Source: Pseudomonas sp. P8_241 (lineage in GTDB: Bacteria > Pseudomonadota > Gammaproteobacteria > Pseudomonadales > Pseudomonadaceae). From it: 64,000 bases of DNA. The notes under the pieces are model-generated. The model saw only the letters and a list, made by a program, of their open reading frames with translations. It did not search any database and was not told the origin of the DNA. The stretch is from assembly GCF_034008315.1 (NCBI RefSeq), contig NZ_CP125377.1, positions 1,190,001-1,254,000 of the forward strand, written 5' to 3'. Below are positions 1-8,889 of this stretch, piece after piece; position 1 is the stretch's first letter, and each line of letters begins with the position of its first letter. The position numbers and the translations under genes were made by a program.

Positions 1-1277
1 CGTTTGAGCTGCGAGGCGAACACCGGGTGCGCATCGCTAGGGTTGGCGCCCATCACCAAAATCACGTCGGCCTGCATCACCGAATCAAAACTCTGAGTGC
101 CGGCAGACTCGCCCAGCGTTTGCTTCAGCCCATAACCGGTGGGCGAATGGCAGACCCGTGCGCAGGTGTCGACGTTGTTGTTACCGAACGCGGCGCGCAC
201 CAGTTTTTGCACCAGATAGGTTTCTTCGTTGGTGCAGCGACTGGAAGTGATGCCACCAATGGAATCGCGGCCGTAGGTTTGCTGCAAACGACGAAATTCA
301 CTGGCGGCGTAGGTCACCGCTTCATCCCAGCTGACTTCCTGCCAGGGGTCGCTGATGTGTTTGCGGATCATCGGCTTGGTGATGCGATCCGGGTGGGTCG
401 CATAGCCCCAGGCAAAGCGCCCTTTGACGCAGGAGTGGCCGTGGTTGGCTTGGCCATTCTTGTCCGGAACCATGCGTACCAGTTTGTCGCCCTTCATCTC
501 GGCACGGAACGAGCAACCCACGCCGCAATAGGCACAAGTGGTGATCACGCTGCGTTCGGGCTGACCCAGTTCAACCACGCTTTTTTCCATCAGGGTCGCA
601 GTCGGGCAGGCCTGCACACAGGCGCCGCAGGACACGCATTCCGAGTCTAGGAAGTTATCCCCACCAGCAGCAGAAACACGGGATTCAAAGCCGCGCCCGG
701 TAATGGTCAGGGCAAAGGTGCCCTGGGTTTCTTCGCAGGCGCGCACGCAGCGGTTGCAGACGATGCACTTGCTCGGGTCGTAATCGAAGTAGGGGTTGGA
801 CGTGTCCTTCACGTCGGCCAGATGGTTGTCGCCTTCATAACCGTAGCGCACCTCCCGCAAACCGACCTGACCGGCCACGGTTTGCAGCTCGCAGTTGCCA
901 TTGGCCGAGCAGGTCAGGCAGTCCAGCGGGTGATCGGAAATGTACAACTCCATGACATTGCGCCGCAGCGTCGCGAGCTTTGGCGTCTGGGTGTGCACGC
1001 TCATGTCCTCGCTGACCGGCGTGGTGCAGGACGCGGGATAACCGCGCATGCCATCGATCTCCACCAGGCACATGCGGCAGGAGCCGAAGGCTTCCAGGCT
1101 GTCGGTGGCACAGAGTTTGGGAATGGTGGTGCCCAGCAGCGCGGCGGCACGCATCACCGAGGTGCCTTCGGGCACGCTGATGCTGCGGCCATCGATGTTC
1201 AGGGTGACTTGCACCTGGCTGTCGCGGGCCGGAGTACCAAGGTCAATGTCTGTATTCGGGTCGAAGAGAGTGATCAT
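1..1277 (-). CDS. fdsA: NAD-dependent formate dehydrogenase, alpha (molybdopterin) subunit, 3' end outside window
   Basis: Catalytic subunit that oxidises formate to CO2 and passes electrons through Fe-S clusters to the FMN/NAD subunit. About 425 N-terminal residues are present and the gene continues past the left edge. Reading from the start there is a 2Fe-2S ferredoxin-like domain, the His/Cys cluster ligand region around DHPLDCLTC, two ferredoxin motifs (CIVCNRCVRAC and CVSCGACVQAC), then the molybdopterin oxidoreductase domain beginning CAYCGVGC. The motif RVCHSPTG carries the expected catalytic Cys, so this is a Cys-type and not a selenocysteine enzyme. The start overlaps the fdsB stop by ATGA, which indicates translational coupling in a fdsG-fdsB-fdsA operon. 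Family and role are secure; the choice of name fdsA over fdhA/fdhF is convention. Confidence 0.93.
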   Translation of the reverse strand, partial: MITLFDPNTDIDLGTPARDSQVQVTLNIDGRSISVPEGTSVMRAAALLGTTIPKLCATDSLEAFGSCRMCLVEIDGMRGYPASCTTPVSEDMSVHTQTPKLATLRRNVMELYISDHPLDCLTCSANGNCELQTVAGQVGLREVRYGYEGDNHLADVKDTSNPYFDYDPSKCIVCNRCVRACEETQGTFALTITGRGFESRVSAAGGDNFLDSECVSCGACVQACPTATLMEKSVVELGQPERSVITTCAYCGVGCSFRAEMKGDKLVRMVPDKNGQANHGHSCVKGRFAWGYATHPDRITKPMIRKHISDPWQEVSWDEAVTYAASEFRRLQQTYGRDSIGGITSSRCTNEETYLVQKLVRAAFGNNNVDTCARVCHSPTGYGLKQTLGESAGTQSFDSVMQADVILVMGANPSDAHPVFASQLK

Positions 1278-2833
1278 TGTTCGGCCTCCGAGGCGTGCAG
1301 ACCGAAGTCAGCGGGGAAGTGCTGGAGGGCGCTGGCGACCGGAAACGAGACCATGCCGCCCAACGCGCACAGCGAACCGTATTGCAGGGTGTCGCACAGG
1401 TCCTTGAGGATGATCACCTGCGCATCGCGACTGTTCTGGTCAGGCGCGGCCAGCAGGCGGTCGATCACCTCGACGCCACGGGTCGAGCCGATGCGGCACG
1501 GCGTGCATTTGCCACAGGATTCCTCGGCGCAGAACTGCATGGCGAAACGCGCCATATGGGCCATGTCGAGGGTGTCGTCAGCCACCACCACACCCCCGTG
1601 ACCGAGCATCGCGCCGATGGCGGTGAAGGCCTCGTAATCCAGCGGCGTGTCGAATTGCGAAGGTGGCACCCAGGCGCCAAGGGGGCCGCCCACCTGCGCA
1701 GCCTTCAGCGGCCGGCCACTGGCGGTCCCGCCGCCGTAGTCTTCCACCAGCTCCCGCAAGGTCAGGCCAAAGGCTCGTTCCACCAGGCCGCCGCGACGGA
1801 TATTGCCCGCCAACTGGAAGGGCATGGTGCCCAGGGAACGGCCCATGCCGTAATCACGATAGAACTGCGCGCCCTTGGCCAGAATCAGCGGCACCGAGGC
1901 CAACGTCAGCACGTTGTGCACCAGCGTCGGCAGGCCGAACAAACCCTGCAACGCGGGGATCGGCGGCTTGGCGCGGACGATCCCGCGTTTGCCTTCCAGA
2001 GAGTCCAGCAACGCGGTTTCTTCACCGCAGATATAAGCACCGGCACCGACGCGCACTTGCATATCGAAGGCCAAGCCGCTGCCGCCTACATTGGCGCCAA
2101 GGTAACCGGCAGTTCGAGCGATGTTCAGCGCTGCGCGTAATGTCGCCACAGCATCTGGATACTCCGAGCGAACATAGATGTAGCCGAAGGTGGCGCCGAC
2201 GGTAATGCCAGCAATGGCCATGCCTTCGATCAGCAGGAAAGGGTCGCCTTCCATCAACATGCGGTCGGCAAAGGTGCCGGAGTCGCCTTCGTCGGCGTTG
2301 CACACGATGTACTTCTGCGCAGCTTCGGTCGCGCGCACCGTGCGCCATTTGATCCCGGCGGGGAAGGCCGCGCCGCCACGACCACGCAGGCCAGAATCGA
2401 ACACTGCTGTCGCGGTCTGCTCGCCGCCAATGCTGACGGCCCTTGTTAAACCTTCGAAACCGCCATGGGCTCGGTAATCGTCCAGCGACAGCGGCCGGGT
2501 AATGCCGGCACGGGCGAACAGCAGGCGTTGTTGAGACTTGAGATAAGGCAATTCTTCCACCAGACCCAAGGCCAGCGGATGAGCGGACGGCTCGCCTTGC
2601 AGCGCATCGAGCACCGACGGCACATCGGCCGCCGTCAGAGGACCAAAACCGATACGACCTTGCGGGCTGTCCACTTCCAGCAGCGGTTCCAGCCAATACA
2701 GGCCACGGGAACTGCTGCGCTGCAACTCCAGCGGCAAATTACGTTCCTGAGCCTGCGTGATCAGCGCCACCGCCACTTCATCGCCCCCCACGGCACGAGC
2801 CAGCGAATCACAAGGCAAATAAAGAGTCGGCAT
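1274..2833 (-). CDS. fdsB: NAD-dependent formate dehydrogenase, beta (FMN/NAD) subunit
   Basis: 519-residue homologue of the 51-kDa NuoF-type subunit, which takes electrons from the catalytic subunit and reduces NAD+. An N-terminal thioredoxin-like extension is followed by the glycine-rich FMN/NADH site GRGGAAFPAG (residues 151-160), the ICGEETALL segment near 270, and a 4Fe-4S site with Cys440, Cys443, Cys446 and probably Cys489. The start at 2833 is chosen because its ATG overlaps the fdsG stop (ATGA). The upstream in-frame Met would give an N-terminus that lies entirely inside fdsG. The stop overlaps the fdsA start in the same way. Confidence 0.94.
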   Translation of the reverse strand: MPTLYLPCDSLARAVGGDEVAVALITQAQERNLPLELQRSSSRGLYWLEPLLEVDSPQGRIGFGPLTAADVPSVLDALQGEPSAHPLALGLVEELPYLKSQQRLLFARAGITRPLSLDDYRAHGGFEGLTRAVSIGGEQTATAVFDSGLRGRGGAAFPAGIKWRTVRATEAAQKYIVCNADEGDSGTFADRMLMEGDPFLLIEGMAIAGITVGATFGYIYVRSEYPDAVATLRAALNIARTAGYLGANVGGSGLAFDMQVRVGAGAYICGEETALLDSLEGKRGIVRAKPPIPALQGLFGLPTLVHNVLTLASVPLILAKGAQFYRDYGMGRSLGTMPFQLAGNIRRGGLVERAFGLTLRELVEDYGGGTASGRPLKAAQVGGPLGAWVPPSQFDTPLDYEAFTAIGAMLGHGGVVVADDTLDMAHMARFAMQFCAEESCGKCTPCRIGSTRGVEVIDRLLAAPDQNSRDAQVIILKDLCDTLQYGSLCALGGMVSFPVASALQHFPADFGLHASEAEQ

Positions 2834-3309
2834 CACGCGTCCTCCCGGCAAGCATCGAGCAACGCATCCAGCCGCTCGGCACTGAGCCGCGCATGCACCC
2901 GCCCATCCAGCTCCAACGCTGGCGAGCAGGCACAAGCGCCAAGGCAATAAACAGGACGCAAACTGATACTGCCATCGGCACTGCTACCGTGATCATCCAG
3001 TTGCAGACGCTCGCGCAACTGCGCGGCCAACTGCTCGGCACCACGGCTCTGGCACGACTCGGCCCGGCACAGCCGCAAGATATGCCGCGCGGGCGGTGCG
3101 GTACGGAAGTCATGGTAAAAACTGATCACCCCACGCACCTCGGCCTGGCTCAGGTTCAGGGCATGGGCAATCTCGGGGACGGCGACATCGGGGACGTAAC
3201 CGATGCGCTCCTGAATATCATGAAGAATAGGCAACAGCGCCCCCGGAGTACCCTTGTGGCGCTCCAGCAGACTGTTGACCACAGGCAGGTGCAACAACTC
3301 ATCAGGCAT
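2833..3309 (-). CDS. fdsG: NAD-dependent formate dehydrogenase, gamma (2Fe-2S, NuoE-like) subunit
   Basis: 158-residue NuoE-like subunit, first gene of the fds operon. It has the thioredoxin-like 2Fe-2S fold with ligands Cys81, Cys86, Cys122 and Cys126 (CRAESC and CLGAC), the expected pattern for the 24-kDa family. It sits with FdsB as the NADH-dehydrogenase-like half of the soluble enzyme. The stop overlaps the fdsB start by ATGA. No LysR-type fdsR regulator is visible next to it in the window. Confidence 0.93.
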   Translation of the reverse strand: MPDELLHLPVVNSLLERHKGTPGALLPILHDIQERIGYVPDVAVPEIAHALNLSQAEVRGVISFYHDFRTAPPARHILRLCRAESCQSRGAEQLAAQLRERLQLDDHGSSADGSISLRPVYCLGACACSPALELDGRVHARLSAERLDALLDACREDA

Positions 3310-3649
3310 TCAGCAATCCTCACGGTCACGGACAAACCAGAAGGTCGTCGGTTGTCCGAAAGTGTCGGCTGCGGCATTTACACCACGTCACGGTATCGTG
3401 GATTTCAGGCCGGTGGCCAGGGCACCCTGAGCGGGCATCTTGTTGTGCCCGGCGCGGTCTTCGCCGCACATCTGAAAGGGCATAAAACCCAGATTGCCAC
3501 GGGGGCGTTGATTCAGCTGTACCAAAGCGACGTGCTTGGTTCTGTCTGCGACCACCTATTAAGTCTAGAAGAGTGCGGCACAAATGTGGGGTTGGGCATT
3601 TATGGACGGCCCAATCAGGCCCGCTGTAACGGGCCTCATGCCTCACCGC
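3310..3649. other. Intergenic region upstream of the formate dehydrogenase operon
   Basis: About 340 nt with no convincing gene. It should contain the leader and promoter of fdsG (minus strand) and the 3' end of the reductase operon. I see a GC-rich hairpin at 3617-3636 and no near-consensus promoter. The open frames here show no recognisable domain or good ribosome site. Confidence 0.5.
3617..3636 (-). terminator. Hairpin downstream of the reductase/deaminase operon
   Basis: Seven-base-pair stem AGGCCCG/CGGGCCT with a 6-nt loop, 14 nt past the stop of the VanB-like reductase. There is no U-run, so it is either a weak terminator or a 3'-end stabilising hairpin. Confidence 0.45.
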
Positions 3650-4594
3650 TCAGGCATCCAGCACCAGGCGGGTGCCGCGACTACCGGAAACGCAGGGCGC
3701 GATCCATTCACCGCTTTGGCGCTGGGCGTCATTCAGGCAGTCGTCGCGGTGCTCCGGTTCGCCTTCAAGGACCCGGCACACACAAGCGCCGCACATGCCC
3801 ATGCCACAGGAGAACTCCAGATTGACCCCGGCCCGCGAAGCTGCCTGGATCAGGCTTTCCCCGGTTTGCACCTGGACCTCACAACCACTGCGTCGCAGCT
3901 CCAGTGAAAAGCTCTGCGCGTCAAGGTTCGCGGGCTGCCGGGGCTGGAAATGCTCGCGATACAGGGCTGTGGCCGGCCAGTTCGCCTTGAGCGCCGCCTG
4001 TTCGACGGTGTCCATGAAGCCGGTCGGGCCGCAGCAGTACAGACCGGCTGCGCTTTGCCAGGCGGGAAATTGACTGGTCAGCAGCTCGGCGATCTGCCCG
4101 GCGCGCAAGCCGCCGTACCACTGGACGTCGGCGCCCAGGCGCTGGATGAAAGGCGCATGGCGTGCCTCTCGGGTGAAATAGAGCAAGCGCACGGGACGGC
4201 CTTCGGCCAGGCATTGGCGATACATCGGCAGCAACGGCGTAATACCGATGCCCGCCGCCACCAGCGTCACCGGCCCGCTGCCCGGTTGCAGGGCGAACAG
4301 ATTGCGTGGCGTACTGACTTCGATCTGCGCGCCCAGGCGCAGTTGCTCGTGCAGCCAGCGCGAGCCACCCCGGGAGGTGGGTTCGCGCTTGATCCCCAGG
4401 TACAGGTGACCATCTTCGGGCAGGCTCAGCACCGAGTACTGGCGCACCGCACCGTTGCCCAGGCGCAGGTCGACATGGGCGCCGGCGGCCCAGCTAAAGG
4501 GCAGGGGCGCGGCGTCGACGGGGGCCAGTTCAATACCCAACACATCGTCGGCTTCCAGGCGCAGGCTGCGCACGTGCAGGGCAGACCAGCTCAT
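3650..4594 (-). CDS. VanB/PDR-family oxygenase reductase (flavin, NAD, 2Fe-2S)
   Basis: 314-residue class IA oxygenase reductase that would feed NADH electrons to the Rieske oxygenase encoded four genes upstream. The flavin motif RQYS is at 51-54. The NAD-binding domain starts near VAAGIGITPL (112-121). The C-terminal plant-type ferredoxin domain has ligands Cys263, Cys268, Cys271 and Cys301. This order (reductase first, ferredoxin last) is that of vanillate demethylase reductase and related proteins. The start at 4594 overlaps the deaminase stop by ATGA; the frame extends upstream but only within the deaminase gene. Last gene of the sigma-54-type operon. The actual oxygenase substrate is unknown. 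Confidence 0.9.
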   Translation of the reverse strand: MSWSALHVRSLRLEADDVLGIELAPVDAAPLPFSWAAGAHVDLRLGNGAVRQYSVLSLPEDGHLYLGIKREPTSRGGSRWLHEQLRLGAQIEVSTPRNLFALQPGSGPVTLVAAGIGITPLLPMYRQCLAEGRPVRLLYFTREARHAPFIQRLGADVQWYGGLRAGQIAELLTSQFPAWQSAAGLYCCGPTGFMDTVEQAALKANWPATALYREHFQPRQPANLDAQSFSLELRRSGCEVQVQTGESLIQAASRAGVNLEFSCGMGMCGACVCRVLEGEPEHRDDCLNDAQRQSGEWIAPCVSGSRGTRLVLDA

Positions 4595-6021
4595 GCGCGG
4601 ACTCCTGCGGCCTGTTGCAAGCGACGCACGGCGTCCCGGGCTTGGGCGCCGAGTTCCGCCAGGTCGAGGTCGGGCAGTTGGTCGTTGTCGACGGTCAACC
4701 GCCCGCCCACCAGCATGGCGCGCAAGGTCGGGCGCCCACCTCCCACCACCGGGCCGATTGCCGGGTCGTGCAGGCCGAAGTAGCGAGGCTGGTCGAGACG
4801 GTAGATGGCCAGGTCGGCGGCCATGCCTACTTGCAGGCTGCCGACGGCGTCCAGGCCCAACACCTTGGCGCCGCCAGCGGTACCCCAGCGCACCACATCT
4901 TCTACCGTTGCCGCGTGGGCACCGCCTTCCTCGTCGCCGCCGGCATGGCGCGGGCGGGTGCGTTCGCCGGCCTTGGCCCGCTGCATCAGCCAGGCGGCGT
5001 GGGTTTCGCTGATCATGTCGCAGGCCTCGTTGGAGGCGGCGCCGTCCACGCCGATCGACACCTGCATCCCGGCGGCTTCCATGGCCACCACATCGGCGAT
5101 ACCGCTGCCCAGGCGGCCATTGCTTTGCGGGCAATGGGCGATGCCCGTGCCGCTGGCCCCGAGCATCTGGATTTCCTCGGCGTCGAGTTTCACCAGATGG
5201 GCGAACCACAGGTCCGGCCCCAGCCACTCCTGCTCGGCACAGAACGCCACCGGCGACATGCCATGGCGTTGCTGCACCTCGTTCTGGTATTCGACGGTTT
5301 CGCTCAGGTGGCTGTGCAGGCGAATGCCCAGCCGCCGGGCAACCCGTGCGGTTTCCCGCAGGTGCTCCGCCGGCATGGAGTAGGGCGGGCTGGTGGGCGC
5401 CATCACCACCCGTCGCCAGGCATCGGCGGCCGGGTCGTGGTAACGCCGCACCAAGCGCTCAACGTCGTTCAGGTACTGCTCCAGTGTTTCCGGTCCGGCC
5501 ACCGCCTTGCCTTCGGCTTGTCGTGCTTGTGTGGCGCCGCCCCGGCACAGGACAAAACGCAGCCCCAGGCGTTCGGCTTCCTCGAACAGTACCTGGGCAC
5601 TGTCAAAGGCCATGCCCGGCAAATACAGGTAATGGTGGTCGGCGACGGTGGCGCAGCCGGAGCGCGCCAATTCAACCAGGCCTATGCGCGCGGCCAGGCG
5701 AAAGCTCTGCTCGTCAAACAGGCCCCGATAGCGATAGGGCACAGCGCCCAGCCAGGCCCCCAGGCTCTGGTCGATACCTGCGGGAATGCCCTTGAGCAGC
5801 GACTGGAACAGGTGATGGTGGGTATTGACCCACGCCGGGTACACCACGCAATCGGTGGCATCCAGCACGCGCTCCCCGGGCAGGGCTTGCAGGGCGCCGA
5901 TGGCGGCGATGCTCCCGTCGACGATGCGAATATCAGGCCCGGCATGGCGTGCCGCCGCGCCGGACAAACCGGTGAGAATGGCGCTGGCATTGCGCACCAG
6001 CCAGCTGTTTTCAAACGTCAT
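4591..6021 (-). CDS. Amidohydrolase of the 8-oxoguanine deaminase group
   Basis: 476-residue COG0402 amidohydrolase, a TIM-barrel zinc deaminase. Visible metal and catalytic residues are the NTHHH motif (His68, His70), His236/His238 in HSHLSE with Glu241, His275 in WFAHLVKLD, and Asp326 in GVDGAASNE. The characterised Pseudomonas member of this group, Pa0142, deaminates 8-oxoguanine (established knowledge); related enzymes act on isocytosine, guanine or triazines. The start at 6021 is preceded by GGAG at good spacing; in-frame Mets further upstream have no better site. The operon context (oxygenase, reductase, ABC uptake, Tsx-like porin) fits hydrolytic removal of an amino group from an imported N-heterocycle. 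Exact substrate is inferred, not shown. Confidence 0.85.
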   Translation of the reverse strand: MTFENSWLVRNASAILTGLSGAAARHAGPDIRIVDGSIAAIGALQALPGERVLDATDCVVYPAWVNTHHHLFQSLLKGIPAGIDQSLGAWLGAVPYRYRGLFDEQSFRLAARIGLVELARSGCATVADHHYLYLPGMAFDSAQVLFEEAERLGLRFVLCRGGATQARQAEGKAVAGPETLEQYLNDVERLVRRYHDPAADAWRRVVMAPTSPPYSMPAEHLRETARVARRLGIRLHSHLSETVEYQNEVQQRHGMSPVAFCAEQEWLGPDLWFAHLVKLDAEEIQMLGASGTGIAHCPQSNGRLGSGIADVVAMEAAGMQVSIGVDGAASNEACDMISETHAAWLMQRAKAGERTRPRHAGGDEEGGAHAATVEDVVRWGTAGGAKVLGLDAVGSLQVGMAADLAIYRLDQPRYFGLHDPAIGPVVGGGRPTLRAMLVGGRLTVDNDQLPDLDLAELGAQARDAVRRLQQAAGVRA

Positions 6022-6061
6022 GTGAGGCTCCATACGCCGCGCTTGCGGCGGACTCAAAGGG

Positions 6062-6865
6062 TTAGCCGAGTTCGCTTTCGTGCCAGTTGCGCAGGCTCAA
6101 CCGGGCCAGCAGGGCCATCAGGCTGAACAGTGCGACACCGGTCAGGGCGATCAGCAGCAGGGCGGCGAAAAGCCTTGGAATATTCAGTTGGAAACCGGCT
6201 TGGAGAATCTGGTACGCCAGCCCGGCGCCAGTGCCCCCGGTGCCCGCGACGAACTCCGCCACCACCGCGCCGATCAAGGCCAGCCCGCTGGCAATGCGCA
6301 GCCCGGCAAAAAAACACGGCAGGGCGCTGGGAATGCGCAGGCGCAGCAGTACCTGCCAGCGGCTGGCGCGGTTCAGGCGGAACAGATTGAGCAGGCCGGG
6401 GTTGACGCTGCGCAGGCCGAGTACGGTGTTGGCGATGATCGGGAAAATCGCCACCAGGGTCGCGCAAATCACCAACGCCAGCGTGGTGTTGCTGCACCAG
6501 ATGATGATCAGCGGCGCCACGGCCACTACCGGCGTGACCTGCAACAGGATGGCGTAGGGAAACAGGCTGGCTTCCAGCACCCGGCTCTGCACGAAGACAA
6601 AGGCCGCCAAAGTGCCGATCAGTACCGCCAGGGCGAACGAGAAGAAGGTGATCTTCAAGGTCATCCACAACGCACCGAGCAGCATCGGGCCATCGCTGAC
6701 CAGGGTGCGGCCGATGTCGGCCGGGGAGGGCACCAGGTACACCGGCACTTTCCAGGCCACGCAGGCCAGTTGCCACAGGCTCAGCAACACGGCGCCGAGC
6801 AGCAGCGGCGAGACGATGCGCAACACCGTGGGGTGACGCAACCAGGGAGTAAAGGATGGGCTCAT
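6062..6865 (-). CDS. ABC transporter permease, SsuC/TauC-like
   Basis: 267-residue inner-membrane permease of the nitrate/sulfonate/taurine/pyrimidine-precursor uptake family (BPD_transp_1 fold). There are about six hydrophobic segments and the cytoplasmic EAA-type loop EFVAGTGGTGAGL near residue 215 that docks the ATPase. It lies between the ATPase gene (21 nt away) and the deaminase gene (about 40 nt). With the neighbouring ATPase and binding protein it makes a complete importer. Substrate is not deducible from the sequence. Confidence 0.9.
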   Translation of the reverse strand: MSPSFTPWLRHPTVLRIVSPLLLGAVLLSLWQLACVAWKVPVYLVPSPADIGRTLVSDGPMLLGALWMTLKITFFSFALAVLIGTLAAFVFVQSRVLEASLFPYAILLQVTPVVAVAPLIIIWCSNTTLALVICATLVAIFPIIANTVLGLRSVNPGLLNLFRLNRASRWQVLLRLRIPSALPCFFAGLRIASGLALIGAVVAEFVAGTGGTGAGLAYQILQAGFQLNIPRLFAALLLIALTGVALFSLMALLARLSLRNWHESELG

Positions 6866-6886
6866 GATCGGGCTCTCAAAGTGAAA

Positions 6887-7729
6887 TCAGCAAGGGTCGC
6901 CATTGGCCTGGGCCAGCAGTCGGGACAGGCGTGCGCACTGCTCGATAAAGGCCGGGGAGGTGCGGTAGGCCTCGTCCCGCTCCAGGGGGCCGTCGATCTC
7001 GATGTCGGCGATCACCCGGCCCGGGCGTGCGCCCATCACCACCACCCGCGACGACAGGTACACCGCCTCGAAGATGCTGTGGGTGACGAACACCACGGTC
7101 AGGTCGCGGCTGGCCCACAGCTGGCGCAGGTCACTGTCGAGCTTGTTGCGGGTGAACTCGTCGAGGGCGCCGAAGGGTTCATCCATCAGCAGCAGATTGG
7201 GCTCGGTGGCCAGGGCCCGGGCGATGGACGCGCGCATTTGCATGCCGCCGGACAGCTCCCGCGGGTACACCTGGCTGAAGCGGTCCAGGCCGACCAGGGC
7301 CAGGGCCGCGTCGACCTTGGGTTGGCTCTGGGCCTTGGGCACACCGGCCAGGTCCAGGGGCAGGCGCACGTTATCGCTGACCCGGGCCCAGGGCATCAGG
7401 GTCGCCTCCTGGAACACCATGGCCAGGCTTTGCCCTTGGGTCGGGCTGGCCGGGCTGTCCTTGCCCCACCAGCGCACATGGCCGGCGGAGGGTTGTTCGA
7501 GGCCGGCGAACATCTTCAGCAAGGTGCTCTTGCCGCAGCCCGAAGGACCGAGCAACGACACGAACTCGCCGCGTTGAATCGCCAGCTTCACCCGGCTCAA
7601 AGCCTGGGTGCCATTGCTGTAGGTTTTTTCCACCTGGTTGGCGAACAGCGGCGTTTGCACACCGACGCTGTCGGTGCCGGGCAACGCCTGTGGCCGGGCG
7701 TCGGCTGGAGTTATGGTTTGCATCAACAT
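6887..7729 (-). CDS. ABC transporter ATP-binding protein, SsuB/TauB-like
   Basis: 280-residue ATPase that drives the importer. Walker A GPSGCGKST is at 61-69, followed by the Q-loop VFQEATLMPW, signature LSGGMQ, Walker B LLLMDEP and the H-loop FVTHS. The start at 7729 is chosen because GGGGAG lies just upstream at good spacing; an ATG 21 nt earlier is possible. It sits between the Rieske oxygenase and permease genes in the same operon. Confidence 0.91.
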   Translation of the reverse strand: MLMQTITPADARPQALPGTDSVGVQTPLFANQVEKTYSNGTQALSRVKLAIQRGEFVSLLGPSGCGKSTLLKMFAGLEQPSAGHVRWWGKDSPASPTQGQSLAMVFQEATLMPWARVSDNVRLPLDLAGVPKAQSQPKVDAALALVGLDRFSQVYPRELSGGMQMRASIARALATEPNLLLMDEPFGALDEFTRNKLDSDLRQLWASRDLTVVFVTHSIFEAVYLSSRVVVMGARPGRVIADIEIDGPLERDEAYRTSPAFIEQCARLSRLLAQANGDPC

Positions 7730-7789
7730 AGCGCTCTCCCCTGGGGTCATGAGCGACCGGATAAGCCCCGGCGCACCGGGGCGCTGAAC

Positions 7790-8815
7790 TCAGTGGCTGA
7801 GGAACACTTCGCTTTCGCCGTGGGCTTCGAGCAGGCCCAGCAGTTGCCGACGAATCACCAGGCCGGGCTTGTCCGACGGCATGTGCAGCTCCACCCTGCG
7901 CCGGGTGTCGACACAGGCGTCGTAATCGGTGGCTTCGAGGATGTCGCGGTCTTCGGCGGTGATCGCCGCGTCCCAATCGATCAGTTCCTGGGTCGAGCAT
8001 TGTTCCTCGCTGTCGTTGCGGTACAGCCACTGGACCAGCATCAGGCGCCCGTCTTCCATGGGCGTGGCGCAGTTGTAGATGATGTGGTGGATGCCGCTGT
8101 CCGGGTACATGCAGCCAAAGCGCCGGGAAAAGGGCAGGTAATAACGGTTGATCAGGTGGCGCTGGGTGATCGGCTCGCGGGTGCCGGTGATGCGAAAGCT
8201 TTCCTCGGGGTTGCGGATCGGCACCCGGGTTTCGGCCTCGAAGCCGTAGTCGGTTTCGCGGAACTCGTAGCCGGCCGGCGCCGGCTGGTCGAACAGGCCG
8301 AAGTTGGCTTTGTGGACGAAGGAAAAGTGCGAGTTGTCGAAGGAGTTTTCCATGACCCGCAGCGGGCTGGTTTTCCACTCTTCATAAAACTGGAAGATGC
8401 GCCGGTAGCCCGGTGCGCCGTCTTCGGGAAACTCAGGGATAGGCTGCAGCGGATCGTCGAGGGCGACCCAGGCGTAACCGTATTTTTCCTGGCAGTGAAA
8501 GGCCTGGACCGAGGCGCCCGGCGGGATCATTCCTGCAGGGTTTTGCGGAATCTTCACGCAGGTGCCGGTGCAGTCGTATTCCCAGCCGTGATAGCCGCAG
8601 GCGATGTTGCCGTCCTCGCTGACGAAGCCTTTCGAAAGCTTGGCGGTGCGGTGGCAGCAACGGTCGCGCATGGCCACCGGGGTGCCGTCGGGGCGCTTCC
8701 ACAGCACCAGGGCTTCACCCAGCAGCGTGAAGGGTTGCGGGCCGGCATCCAGCGCGGTCATGGGCAGCAGGGCGTACCAGAAGCGGCGCAATACAGGTTG
8801 TTTGGTAACCAACAT
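7790..8815 (-). CDS. Rieske non-heme iron oxygenase, alpha subunit
   Basis: 341-residue ring-hydroxylating or demethylating oxygenase. The Rieske motif is Cys53-x-His55 and Cys73-x2-His76 (CCH and CGYH). The mononuclear iron site is seen in ENSFDNSHFSFVH, giving Asp160, His163 and His168. Length and motif layout resemble the VanA / N-demethylase branch and not the longer aromatic-ring dioxygenases, and no beta subunit is encoded nearby. The reductase partner is the VanB-like gene at the end of the operon. The start at 8815 has GAGGA at good spacing; a GTG 15 nt upstream is less likely. It plausibly hydroxylates or N-demethylates the imported heterocycle; this is inference. Confidence 0.9.
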   Translation of the reverse strand: MLVTKQPVLRRFWYALLPMTALDAGPQPFTLLGEALVLWKRPDGTPVAMRDRCCHRTAKLSKGFVSEDGNIACGYHGWEYDCTGTCVKIPQNPAGMIPPGASVQAFHCQEKYGYAWVALDDPLQPIPEFPEDGAPGYRRIFQFYEEWKTSPLRVMENSFDNSHFSFVHKANFGLFDQPAPAGYEFRETDYGFEAETRVPIRNPEESFRITGTREPITQRHLINRYYLPFSRRFGCMYPDSGIHHIIYNCATPMEDGRLMLVQWLYRNDSEEQCSTQELIDWDAAITAEDRDILEATDYDACVDTRRRVELHMPSDKPGLVIRRQLLGLLEAHGESEVFLSH

Positions 8816-8889
8816 AACAAGTGTCCTCACGGTGTTCGTTCAGCCGGCTCTTGGGCCCGGGCTTTGGGTTCTGCGTTGGGGCAATCGGC

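Noticed and set aside
3326..3646. A 106-codon minus-strand frame between the formate dehydrogenase and reductase operons
   Set aside because: Arg-rich translation without domain or ribosome site; probably the fdsG leader region.
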